A DNA stretch of 7,514 nucleotides from Actinomycetes bacterium (lineage in GTDB: Bacteria; Actinomycetota; Acidimicrobiia; Acidimicrobiales; Acidimicrobiaceae), in contig JAKBGL010000055.1 of the NCBI GenBank assembly GCA_021833085.1, forward strand, positions 1 through 7,514, written 5' to 3'. Both the position numbers and the translations under genes were made by a program. Below are positions 1-6,306 of the stretch, piece after piece (within the stretch, counting starts at the first letter, position 1; every line of letters starts with the position of its first letter). A model generated the notes under the pieces. The model made no database searches. It was not told the origin of the DNA and saw only the letters and a program-made list of their open reading frames with translations.

Positions 1-446
1 TGGTCGAACAACAACATGTGATGCTCTTCAGCTATAGTTGCCGCAGGAGCCGTAAGTACTGATCCAAAGTCCGAGACAAAGATATTCACCTTGTTTTGAG
101 TAATAAGTTGGTCATAAAGGGTCGCAGCGGTAGCTGGAGAACTCTGATCGTTGTAAGCTACCAGCTTTACCGGAATTCTCTTCTTGTAGGCTGCGACGTA
201 GACGCCACCTTTAGAGTTCTCATGGCTCACCCAGAACTTCAATCCGTTGTATTCAGGCATAGATTGATCGGCAAACGAACCCGATCCAGAGTACAACGTA
301 CCGACCGTTATAGCACTAGGCGCTGGTGAACTCGAAGATCCCGATGATGCAGAAGATGAGCCACTTCCACATGCTGCACTAACGAGCGCAAAGGCGGAAA
401 GCGCAATACCCATTTTGAGATTGAATCTCTTGTTTCTTCGAGAAAT
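1..446 (-). CDS. HAAT/Liv-type ABC transporter substrate-binding lipoprotein, 3' end beyond window
   Basis: This is the N-terminal ~148 residues of an extracytoplasmic binding protein that would deliver a small solute to the Liv-type permease encoded next door. The start of the mature protein is a Ser-rich linker after a lipobox cysteine (VSAAC). It is followed by the first lobe of a periplasmic-binding-protein fold (ITVGTLYSGSGSF, YNDQSSPATAATLYDQLI, IFVSDFGSVLTAPA). About 55 of 103 aligned residues match the binding protein at 5028-6269, so the two are paralogs. The only in-frame ATG (411-413) gives a signal peptide with no basic n-region and no ribosome site. An ATT at 444-446 lies 6 bases after AAGGGGGAG (453-461) and gives a normal signal peptide (RR-K-R n-region, hydrophobic core, Cys26), so I prefer ATT. 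A stop codon at 462-464 limits any further extension. The gene runs off the left edge. The family is certain; the substrate is unknown. Confidence 0.93.
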   Translation of the reverse strand, partial: MSRRNKRFNLKMGIALSAFALVSAACGSGSSSASSGSSSSPAPSAITVGTLYSGSGSFADQSMPEYNGLKFWVSHENSKGGVYVAAYKKRIPVKLVAYNDQSSPATAATLYDQLITQNKVNIFVSDFGSVLTAPAATIAEEHHMLLFD

Positions 447-452
447 TTTAAT

Positions 453-461
453 CTCCCCCTT
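453..461 (-). promoter_or_regulatory. Ribosome binding site that decides the ATT start of the left binding protein
   Basis: Read on the minus strand this is AAGGGGGAG, one mismatch from AAGGAGG over its first seven bases. It ends 6 bases before an ATT codon at 444-446, which is good Shine-Dalgarno spacing. No canonical start codon lies between it and the ATG at 411-413, which is 39 bases away. This favours a rare ATT start. Confidence 0.5.
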
Positions 462-499
462 CTATTATTTCAAGTGCATTAAAAACACTGCGTATGTAG

Positions 500-507
500 T
501 GTATACA
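500..507. promoter_or_regulatory. TGTATACA palindrome, possible GntR/FCD operator
   Basis: This is a perfect 8-base palindrome upstream of the left binding-protein gene, overlapping a possible -10 element on the minus strand. Its GT-NN-AC core is the pattern often bound by FadR/FCD-type GntR regulators, and one such regulator is encoded at 4218-4928. A short palindrome of this size can occur by chance. Confidence 0.25.
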
Positions 508-595
508 TCAAATTCGTCCGATGCAAGGCAAGTTTCTAAAAAGTTAACCCTATTTTGCATTTCGGTAAAACATAGTCGTCGGTTTCCTCGTATCA

Positions 596-624
596 TCGAT
601 AAAAGATAGCGATAGCCCTGTCAA
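596..624 (-). promoter_or_regulatory. Candidate promoter of the left binding-protein gene
   Basis: On the minus strand a perfect TTGACA (619-624) is followed after 17 bases by TATCGA (596-601). The -35 is ideal and the spacing is right, but the -10 matches only partly. Transcription from here would give a leader of roughly 140 bases before the binding-protein start. A weaker alternative nearer the gene is TTGCAT, 17 bases, TACACT, whose -10 overlaps the TGTATACA palindrome at 500-507. Confidence 0.35.
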
Positions 625-810
625 ACTCTTTGAGTAAAGTTACGCCCCAGGTCTCACTATCCCACTTTGATTGAGCAAATGGCTCCTTTACTAGAAAATC
701 ACCAGCCTTTGGCTCACAAGACTCCTACGGCGACTATCTAACCCGCACGCACCGTAGTGTGCTGTTGTGAGCGAGCTCGGAGGCGGAGGTCATAGGTAAC
801 TATCGACAGA

Positions 811-1509
811 TCACGATCCCCATAGATACTTATCCACAAAACCTCTGCTAGAGAGAAGCTCTCCAGGAGTACCTTCAAGAGTAACGGCACCAGCTTCCAA
901 TACGTACGCTCGATCCACAAGCGATAGAGCACGATCGATATCTTGCTCGACGACGATAATGGCGACCCCATGAGCAGCTATATCAGGCAAAAGTCTCGCA
1001 AGGGCATCCGCAGCGATCGGTGATAGTCCCAGTGATAGCTCGTCCACCATCAAAAGGGACGGTTGCGACATTAGAGCTCTTCCAAAAGCGCACTGTCGTC
1101 GTTGAAATGTCGTCAACGAACCAGCGAAACTCTCTAGACAGTCTCCTAGGTCGGGGAGCAACGACAAAACCGGCTCGATATCACCACTTTGGCGAATATG
1201 TCCCCCTAGGACAAGATTCTCCCTTACTGTCAAAGTAGAAAATACGCCGGAGCCATCGGGCACATAGCTCATCGACCGTCGAAGTCGTTCATCTGGAGAT
1301 GCGCAAGTAATATCATTCCCATCGAGGTAGATCTTTCCATTAGCAACAGGGACGAGGCCGGCGAGTGTATTCAACAACGTTGTCTTTCCCGCACCATTGG
1401 CTCCAACAACACCAACGATGTCTATGTGTTGCAGTTGAAGAGAAACGCTTTTTAAAACCATTTTCCCTCCAATTTCAACTGTAAGATCTTCTACTAAAAG
1501 CTTTTGCAT
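811..1509 (-). CDS. LivF-like ABC transporter ATP-binding protein with degenerate signature
   Basis: This is the second ATPase subunit of the importer, expected on the cytoplasmic face paired with the LivG-like protein to power uptake. At 232 residues it has the usual LivF length. Walker A is GANGAGKT (36-43), the LivF-type region after it is YVPDGSGVF (82-90, normally VPEGR-F), Walker B is LLMVDE (152-157), and the switch region is VEQD (187-190, normally VEQN in LivF). Two things are odd. The ABC signature, normally LSGGEQQ, reads LTTFQRR (132-138), and the DEP after Walker B reads DEL. The frame continues intact on both sides, so this is substitution and not a frameshift. It starts at ATG 1507-1509, 20 bases after livG, with only a weak AGGCGA ribosome site. 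It is the last gene of the gntR-livHMGF run. Family assignment is secure; full ATPase activity is less so. Confidence 0.95.
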   Translation of the reverse strand: MQKLLVEDLTVEIGGKMVLKSVSLQLQHIDIVGVVGANGAGKTTLLNTLAGLVPVANGKIYLDGNDITCASPDERLRRSMSYVPDGSGVFSTLTVRENLVLGGHIRQSGDIEPVLSLLPDLGDCLESFAGSLTTFQRRQCAFGRALMSQPSLLMVDELSLGLSPIAADALARLLPDIAAHGVAIIVVEQDIDRALSLVDRAYVLEAGAVTLEGTPGELLSSRGFVDKYLWGS

Positions 1510-1529
1510 GAACTAATCGCCTACAACGT

Positions 1530-2279
1530 CTAGAGCTGGCCTCGTCGTATGAACCGTCCGCCAAGATAGAGTTCCACGATATCTTCTCGTGAAAGCAGTT
1601 CTCTTGGCTCACCTTCGCCAATCAAGACACCGTTCGACAAAAAGATTACGGAATCAGCAACTTCAAGAGCAGCACGAACGACATGTTCCACAGCGACGAT
1701 CGTAATACCATCTTGTTTCAACTCCGCAAGAAGAGCTAATGTCTCATCCACCTGAGTCGGTGAAAGTCCACCAAGGGGCTCGTCTAAAAGCAGTAGTCTT
1801 GGCTTAAGCCCAAGAGCACGAGCCAATTCCATCTTTCTAATCTCAGCCGTGGAAAGTTCCTTCGCTAAAGTAGCTGCTTTCGACTCAAGCCCACACCTTT
1901 TGAGAATCACTCTCGTCAACTCAGTCGCCTTAGTTTTGGATCCAAAACCTCTGCTTGAAGCTAGGATCGGAAGGTAGACGTTATCGAAAGTGCTGAGATG
2001 AAAGACTGCGCGAGGGAGTTGAAAGGTACGCGCCACACCATTGTCACTGATCTTCCAGCTCCGAAGGCCTGTGATCTCTCGTCCCTCAAGAAATATCCTG
2101 CCCTTTTTGGGCACATACTCTCCCGAAATACATCCAAGCAATGTGCTTTTGCCGGCTCCGTTTGGTCCAATCACGGTAGTAATCGTCTTAGGCGCAATCG
2201 CAACGGATAGGTCCTTGAGCGCGTCTATTCCTCCAAAGCGACATCGAAGGTTAACGACCTCCAACAGCGGGTCAGACAC
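1530..2279 (-). CDS. LivG-like ABC transporter ATP-binding protein
   Basis: This is the first ATPase subunit of the Liv-type importer, 249 residues, near the usual LivG length. Walker A is GPNGAGKST (38-46), the Q-loop is ARTFQLP with Gln87, Walker B is LLLLDEP (162-168), and the switch histidine is in VEH (His199). The C-terminal GEGEPRELL...VELYLGG is typical of LivG/LivF proteins. The signature reads LSTAE (142-146) where LivG proteins usually have a glycine (LAYGQ or LSTGT type), so its conserved Gly is Ala. It starts with GTG at 2277-2279, overlapping the end of the LivM-like gene by 8 bases. An AGAGGG ribosome site lies 8 bases upstream inside livM, implying translational coupling. It is expected to form a heterodimer with the LivF-like protein. 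Confidence 0.96.
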   Translation of the reverse strand: MSDPLLEVVNLRCRFGGIDALKDLSVAIAPKTITTVIGPNGAGKSTLLGCISGEYVPKKGRIFLEGREITGLRSWKISDNGVARTFQLPRAVFHLSTFDNVYLPILASSRGFGSKTKATELTRVILKRCGLESKAATLAKELSTAEIRKMELARALGLKPRLLLLDEPLGGLSPTQVDETLALLAELKQDGITIVAVEHVVRAALEVADSVIFLSNGVLIGEGEPRELLSREDIVELYLGGRFIRRGQL

Positions 2280-3333
2280 CTTTTGGACCCTCTCTGGCGC
2301 GCTCTAAAAGCCTGGGGAAAATGATGGAACTCCGCTCAATAAACTGCGGATCTGAGGTTGGGTCAGCACCAAGCACCCCAGGAGACGGGCCAGATGGAGG
2401 TGGAAAACTCTTAGCTTGTCGCAACACGCCCAGAACCGTAATAGCCGCTACCACTATATCTTGTGCAGATCCCGAGTGGCTGGCGACTAACTCAAGGGCA
2501 GCAGTCACCACCAACGCTCCAAAGATTGGACCAAGGACCGTGCCCGCTCCTCCGATCAACACTATCGCTACCATAGCGATCGACAGTCTTGGATTGAACA
2601 AGGTATTTGGGTTGAGCGTAACCTGTTGAAATCCATAGACTCCACCGACCAAGGCTGCGATTACGGCAGAAAGTGCAAAAACCGACACCTTATAACGCCT
2701 TGTATTCACTCCAGAGAATGCGGCTAGCGACTCGTTCTCCTTGATTAGACGCAATCCACCTCCAAAACGTGAACGCACAACGAGGGCAACGGTAGCAGTT
2801 GCTAACGCCGCTAGAGCGAGATATATAAGGGCAAACCCACCTTTTGAGGGGTACGCCATGATCTGCGAAGTTCCTACTGTCGTGATAGTTATACCATCTC
2901 CGCCCGGCAAGATAGAGGAGATCCAAGAGAATGCTTCAAACGTACCGAGCGAAGCGACAAGCGTTGCGATCGCAAAGTAAGGTCCTCGTAGCCTCAAAAG
3001 TGGAACACCAACTAGCACAGCAAAGACTACTCCCACAGCTGCAGAACCTAGCAAAGCAAGCAGAAACGATAGGTGCCAGTACTCTATCGATGCACCAGTG
3101 AAGTAGGCTCCCAAGCCAAAAAATGCGACCTGACCAAGACTTGAGTATCCAGTAAGGCCACCTATAAGATTCCATGATTGAGACAGTGCAACTAGCAAAA
3201 ACAGTTCGGATAGTGACGATTCAGCCTTGACTACTACCACGAGGACAGCAAAGAGTGTGGCGCCAAAGGAGACAAGTTTGCTACTCCACCGTAACCTATT
3301 CAAGTGGCCGAGGTCCCAGAGGTCTCTCTTCAT
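2272..3333 (-). CDS. LivM-like branched-chain amino acid/amide ABC permease
   Basis: This is one of two inner-membrane permease subunits of the importer, 353 residues from the chosen start and almost entirely hydrophobic helices. Family hallmarks are GYSSLGQVAFFGLGAY (62-77), RLRGPYFAIATL (114-125), the cytoplasmic coupling loop GGGLRLIKENESLAAFSGVN (191-210) that should contact the ATPases, and MVAIVLIGGAGTVLGPIFGA (254-273). A Pro-rich soluble tail of about 45 residues (KSFPPPSGPSPG onward) follows the last helix. I chose ATG at 3331-3333 because GGAGG lies 5 bases upstream and the ATG overlaps the LivH stop as ATGA. A TTG four codons earlier (3343-3345) is open but has no ribosome site. 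The 3' end overlaps livG by 8 bases, so translation of the block is probably coupled. Confidence 0.95.
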   Translation of the reverse strand: MKRDLWDLGHLNRLRWSSKLVSFGATLFAVLVVVVKAESSLSELFLLVALSQSWNLIGGLTGYSSLGQVAFFGLGAYFTGASIEYWHLSFLLALLGSAAVGVVFAVLVGVPLLRLRGPYFAIATLVASLGTFEAFSWISSILPGGDGITITTVGTSQIMAYPSKGGFALIYLALAALATATVALVVRSRFGGGLRLIKENESLAAFSGVNTRRYKVSVFALSAVIAALVGGVYGFQQVTLNPNTLFNPRLSIAMVAIVLIGGAGTVLGPIFGALVVTAALELVASHSGSAQDIVVAAITVLGVLRQAKSFPPPSGPSPGVLGADPTSDPQFIERSSIIFPRLLERAREGPKGV

Positions 3334-4193
3334 CGGCGCCTCCAAATACGCTCTCTAGGCCATATATCATACCTACGGGACAAGACGAGTACCATCAGTG
3401 CGAGAATAACTATGTCAATCAGTCCAGTCGGAGCTAGTAAGGACAGTAGAGAACCTAACGCTACCAACCCTATCGCAACAAAAAAACTTCGCCAAAGGCT
3501 CCCGAGACCACCGATTATGGCTGCCGATGCGATATAAAGAGTTATCTGTTGGAAACTACCGCTACTAAGAGGTGATGACATCGCATAGACTGAACCTCCA
3601 AGGGCGGCCATCCCAGCAGCTAGTGCAGCTACTATCGCTACCACCATCGAAGACTTTACACCCGTCAAAGTTGCCAGAGTCTTATCAGCACTCACTGCGC
3701 GTGCCATAAGTCCAAAGGTAGTCCTCTCGCTAACAAGTATCACGCCCACTGTTACGACGAGCGCCAACATGATTGACACGGGAACTAGTAATGATATGGT
3801 AAATGACCCTTGCAGATAGTACAGTGTGGACAAAAACGTAGGAACTGATCGATAGTCGGAAGACAAAAGAACGCCCAACAGACCCGTCATTCCCAGACCA
3901 AGAGCGTATGTAAGCACTATGTTGTAGAAGATCGGGCGCTGGGTCAAAACAGTAATAACTCTTAGCTGAATGACAAAAGCTACTAGTGATCCGATCGCGA
4001 CTGCTAGCGATACACTTGTAATTAGAGGTAAGCTTGCCTCGGAGTCAAAAGCCCATGAAATCAACCCTCCTCCCACAAAGTACGCTCCTAGCGAAAGATT
4101 GACAACTCCAGAGACTTTCCATATCAAGGTAAAGCCCACCGCCGCCATCGCTATCGCAGCCCCTTGCGAAAGTCCAAGTAGAAGATTTCCCAT
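3330..4193 (-). CDS. LivH-like branched-chain amino acid/amide ABC permease
   Basis: This is the partner permease subunit, 287 residues, the usual LivH size, with multiple hydrophobic helices. The N-terminal FTLIWKVSGVVNLSLGAYF (21-39) corresponds to the conserved G-T-L-I-Y-V-NFAHG region, although the usual AHG is replaced by SLG. The cytoplasmic loop RTTFGLMARAVSADKTLATL (157-176) is the ATPase-coupling segment, and AIIGGLGSLWRSFFVAIGL (225-243) is the late conserved GG-G-----G block. It begins 24 bases after the gntR stop and ends in an ATGA overlap with livM. No good ribosome site lies close to the ATG (4191-4193); the nearest GGAG is about 21 bases away at the end of gntR, so initiation may depend on translation of gntR. 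The substrate cannot be read from sequence. Confidence 0.95.
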   Translation of the reverse strand: MGNLLLGLSQGAAIAMAAVGFTLIWKVSGVVNLSLGAYFVGGGLISWAFDSEASLPLITSVSLAVAIGSLVAFVIQLRVITVLTQRPIFYNIVLTYALGLGMTGLLGVLLSSDYRSVPTFLSTLYYLQGSFTISLLVPVSIMLALVVTVGVILVSERTTFGLMARAVSADKTLATLTGVKSSMVVAIVAALAAGMAALGGSVYAMSSPLSSGSFQQITLYIASAAIIGGLGSLWRSFFVAIGLVALGSLLSLLAPTGLIDIVILALMVLVLSRRYDIWPRERIWRRR

Positions 4194-4217
4194 CGTGATC
4201 GAAGCTTAGTGAAACTC

Positions 4218-4928
4218 CTACTCAGCTCGATCAACAAGCAATAGCGCGAGAGGGTCGTCGGAGTCTTCGGTAGCCTCCTGTGCGCTTTTCAGTCTTATCA
4301 ATGCGTCTAATATGGAGTTTCGCGTAATTTCCTCTGCGACCTTTTTATCGCCAACACGAATAGCCTCGAGTAAGGTTGCATGCTCTGTCTCGGAGTGCTG
4401 AGCAGCTCCCACGAGTGACACATGCACCCTGCTATAAGGTTCAACGAGGTTTTGTACCTGGGTAACCAGTCGCAAAGCGTGTCGTTTGCCAGCCAGTTCA
4501 AAGAGTCGTCGGTGGAAGAGATAGTGCTGAGACGCCCAACCATCCAAGTCGCTGCTCGCCAAGTCAGACATTTTCTCCAAGATGGACGTAAGTTCTGCGA
4601 AGTCATTAGTACTGATCCGATCCACAGCAGCAACGGTAAGTGGAGGTTCAAGCTGCAAACGAAGCTCGAACAACTCTTGGAGTTCCTTGCCTCGCAACTC
4701 TGTAATAACCGCACCAACTCCTGGGCGCATCACTACCAAACCCTCTCCAACCAAGGTTCTCAGGGCCTCCCGAAGCGGAATGCGGCTAACGCCAAATCTA
4801 GATGCAAGTTCATCTTGGTTAAGTGATTGACCAGGAAGAATAACTCTTTCACGTACTGCACGACGCAGTAGTTCGACTATTTGATCAGGATGCATGCTAC
4901 GAGCCACTACCGACATAATATTGTCCAA
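4218..4928 (-). CDS. GntR-family transcriptional regulator, FCD (FadR-like) subclass
   Basis: This DNA-binding regulator probably senses the imported solute or a breakdown product and controls the transporter operon it heads. The N-terminal winged helix-turn-helix spans about residues 14-78, with the hallmark LPGQSLNQDELASRFGVS and IPLREALRTLVGEGLVVM. The C-terminal all-helical FCD ligand domain spans about 82-215, with LFHRRLFELAG (137-147) and EHATLLEAIRVGDKKVAEE (182-200). In metal-binding FCD proteins one Asp and three His bind the metal. Here the Asp position is His135 and the last His position appears to be Ser205, while His139 and His183 remain. The first codon at 4928 is TTG. ATG at 4914-4916 and ATG at about 4893-4895 are alternatives, and none has a clear ribosome site, so the exact start is uncertain. 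It is divergent from the binding protein at 5028. Confidence 0.93.
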   Translation of the reverse strand: MDNIMSVVARSMHPDQIVELLRRAVRERVILPGQSLNQDELASRFGVSRIPLREALRTLVGEGLVVMRPGVGAVITELRGKELQELFELRLQLEPPLTVAAVDRISTNDFAELTSILEKMSDLASSDLDGWASQHYLFHRRLFELAGKRHALRLVTQVQNLVEPYSRVHVSLVGAAQHSETEHATLLEAIRVGDKKVAEEITRNSILDALIRLKSAQEATEDSDDPLALLLVDRAE

Positions 4929-4930
4929 TA
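4919..4930. promoter_or_regulatory. TATTGTCCAATA palindrome over the gntR start
   Basis: The arms TATTG/CAATA are perfect around a TC centre. The site covers the TTG start codon of gntR, so a bound protein would block its transcription or translation start. Autoregulation by GntR is an inference from position and symmetry. Confidence 0.3.
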
Positions 4931-4938
4931 CTGTAAAG

Positions 4939-4955
4939 TGTTGCTAATCCCAACA
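4939..4955. promoter_or_regulatory. TGTTG-N7-CAACA inverted repeat, possible operator
   Basis: This has perfect 5-base arms separated by 7 bases (CTAATCC), between the divergent gntR and binding-protein genes. Position and symmetry suit a regulator dimer site. Short arms leave a real chance of coincidence. Confidence 0.3.
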
Positions 4956-4994
4956 TACAAAGCATGAATTTTCCCGCAACAAGCGTAACAAATC

Positions 4995-5008
4995 GGCTAA
5001 AAATAGCC
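4995..5008. promoter_or_regulatory. GGCTA-AAAA-TAGCC hairpin/dyad before the second binding protein
   Basis: Perfect 5-base arms around AAAA lie just before the ribosome site (AGGGGGTG, about 5011-5018) of the gene at 5028. In RNA it would form a small hairpin next to the ribosome site; in DNA it could be an operator. Its function is not established. Confidence 0.3.
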
Positions 5009-5027
5009 TTAGGGGGTGCACTAAGAG

Positions 5028-6269
5028 GTGAGGTCACTAAGCGAAACAAACCATGTGTTTCGCAGACTACGAAGTTGGTTTATTTATCTTGTCTTGTTTA
5101 GCACTGTCGCGTCCTCTTGCCAAGTAGTTAGCACTCAACCTTTACAAAAGACACGAGAGATCGTAATCGGAACGCTCTATGCAGGTAGCGGATCGTTTGA
5201 GAGTTCCTCCCTTCCCGAGCTACGAGGCCTGAAGTTCTGGGCTACGACCGTCGATCGCGAGAAGGGAATCTTCATAAAGGCCTACCAAAGTTACGCTAAG
5301 GTACGTATCGTCGCCTTAAACGACAAGAGTTCGCCGAAGCTGGCTAAGACCCTATACCAAGAGCTTATATCGAAGTATCACGTCGATATTTTGGTTTCTG
5401 ACTTTGGCTCCGTCCTTACCCAACCAGCTATCAGCGTAGCTCAAGAGCATCAGATGGTGCTTTTTGATCAGAGCGGTACCGGTTCGGGATTTTTCCTAGA
5501 GAACGATCCGTTCCTCGTGCTGTGCGACCTACCGACCTCTCAAGTATGGCCCGTACCGCTTGCAAAGTTCCTTCTTAAGACAAAACATCTAAGGGTCGCC
5601 ATCATCTACGCATCAAACCCCTTCGACACTGCCCAAGACCAGACCGTGGCAACTGTGTTGACAAAAGCGAACGATGCACCAGTCGCGAATATAGCTGTTC
5701 CAACTTCAACGACAAACTATTCGAAACCTCTAAAGGCTATTGAACAACTAAACCCACAAGCGGTTATTGAGTTTGGTTACTTCAACAACGACGTTGCCTT
5801 TTTGAACCAAAGCTACACAAGCCAGCTTCGAAAAGTTCTACGTTTCACAGCCTTTCCCGGTCAGCTACTCGGTGACATCCAAAACCAGGTTCCGATCCAG
5901 GCATTATTAAACACCTACACCTACAACTATCCACCCACCGTCGCGTACTCCAAGGTAAGCGAGGGGTTGACGACCAAAGCATTTGAAGGTCAGTTCTTCT
6001 CTATAACCCAACACCAACCTAACTTCTTGAACGTTGCAGGATACAACACCGGAGTGATCATACAAGCTGCTCTACAAAAAGCTACAGACACCAGCCAGCT
6101 CGGGATCCGAGCAGCGCTCAACGCTATCTCTGGAAAGCTGACCACCTTGGAAGGCACCTTTGAGATTAACTCCGCTGGGGCGCAACTTGGAGAGGTACTA
6201 CCTGTCGCAAAGTTAATAGAGAACCATCACTACCTTGATCAGCTCTTTTTAAAGACAGTCTTTCCATAA
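5028..6269 (+). CDS. HAAT/Liv-type ABC transporter substrate-binding lipoprotein (paralog of left gene)
   Basis: This is a complete 413-residue extracytoplasmic binding protein, the usual length for Leu/Ile/Val- or amide-binding family members. The N-terminus is a lipoprotein signal: basic FRRLRSW, hydrophobic FIYLVLFSTVA, and lipobox VASSC with Cys31 as the lipidated residue. The mature part has the two-lobe fold of the family: IVIGTLYAGSGSF at 45-57, ALNDKSSPKLAKTLYQELI at 96-114, ILVSDFGSVLTQPA at 121-134, a second-lobe strand HLRVAIIYASNPFD near 187-200, and C-terminal AGYNTGVIIQAALQKA and LEGTFEINSAGAQLGEV. It starts at GTG 5028 with AGGGGGTG about 10 bases upstream. It is divergent from gntR and paralogous to the partial protein at 1-446, so it probably feeds the same permease. 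The substrate is unknown. Confidence 0.95.
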   Translation: MRSLSETNHVFRRLRSWFIYLVLFSTVASSCQVVSTQPLQKTREIVIGTLYAGSGSFESSSLPELRGLKFWATTVDREKGIFIKAYQSYAKVRIVALNDKSSPKLAKTLYQELISKYHVDILVSDFGSVLTQPAISVAQEHQMVLFDQSGTGSGFFLENDPFLVLCDLPTSQVWPVPLAKFLLKTKHLRVAIIYASNPFDTAQDQTVATVLTKANDAPVANIAVPTSTTNYSKPLKAIEQLNPQAVIEFGYFNNDVAFLNQSYTSQLRKVLRFTAFPGQLLGDIQNQVPIQALLNTYTYNYPPTVAYSKVSEGLTTKAFEGQFFSITQHQPNFLNVAGYNTGVIIQAALQKATDTSQLGIRAALNAISGKLTTLEGTFEINSAGAQLGEVLPVAKLIENHHYLDQLFLKTVFP

Positions 6270-6306
6270 GCTATCCTCAACTGCCGTCATGTCTCGATTG
6301 GTCTGA

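Larger units (their letters stand above)
462..810. other. Noncoding gap between livF-like gene and the left binding-protein gene
   Basis: I see no convincing gene in this ~350-base stretch on either strand: the open frames are short and none has a ribosome site or a recognisable product. On the minus strand it contains two small inverted repeats, AGCC-AAA-GGCT near 704-714 (followed shortly by TTTT) and GAGC-CATTT-GCTC near 673-685. Either could contribute to ending or attenuating the livF transcript, but neither is a strong intrinsic terminator. The candidate TTGACA promoter and the TGTATACA palindrome lie in its left half. The layout suggests that the binding protein is transcribed separately from, or at a different level than, the permease operon. 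Confidence 0.5.
4929..5027. promoter_or_regulatory. Divergent promoter/operator region between gntR and second binding protein
   Basis: This 99-base gap must start both the leftward gntR-liv operon and the rightward binding-protein gene. It contains a TGTTG-7-CAACA inverted repeat (4939-4955) and a GGCTA-AAAA-TAGCC inverted repeat (4995-5008). A 12-base palindrome TATTGTCCAATA (4919-4930) lies at its left border, over the gntR start. A weak leftward promoter is possible (TTGCGG, 16 bases, TATGTT); I see no convincing rightward promoter. The dyads are reasonable candidates for binding by the GntR regulator, which would co-control both directions. Confidence 0.55.

Noticed and set aside
415..609. 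A 64-codon plus-strand open frame in the gap beside the left binding protein
   Set aside because: It overlaps the signal-peptide codons and ribosome site of the minus-strand lipoprotein gene, with no ribosome site of its own and no recognisable product.
4422..4826. A 134-codon open frame on the plus strand inside gntR
   Set aside because: It lies wholly opposite the well-supported GntR/FCD gene, has no ribosome site, and its product shows no recognisable domain; it is an antisense shadow.
6251..6263. AAAGAC-A-GTCTTT inverted repeat at the end of the second binding-protein gene, considered as a terminator
   Set aside because: It is AT-rich, lies inside the last codons, would have a one-base or three-base loop, and lacks a following T-run.
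6270..6306. Search for a bidirectional terminator between the convergent binding-protein and agmatinase genes
   Set aside because: The 37-base gap shows no GC-rich stem with a T-tract on either strand.
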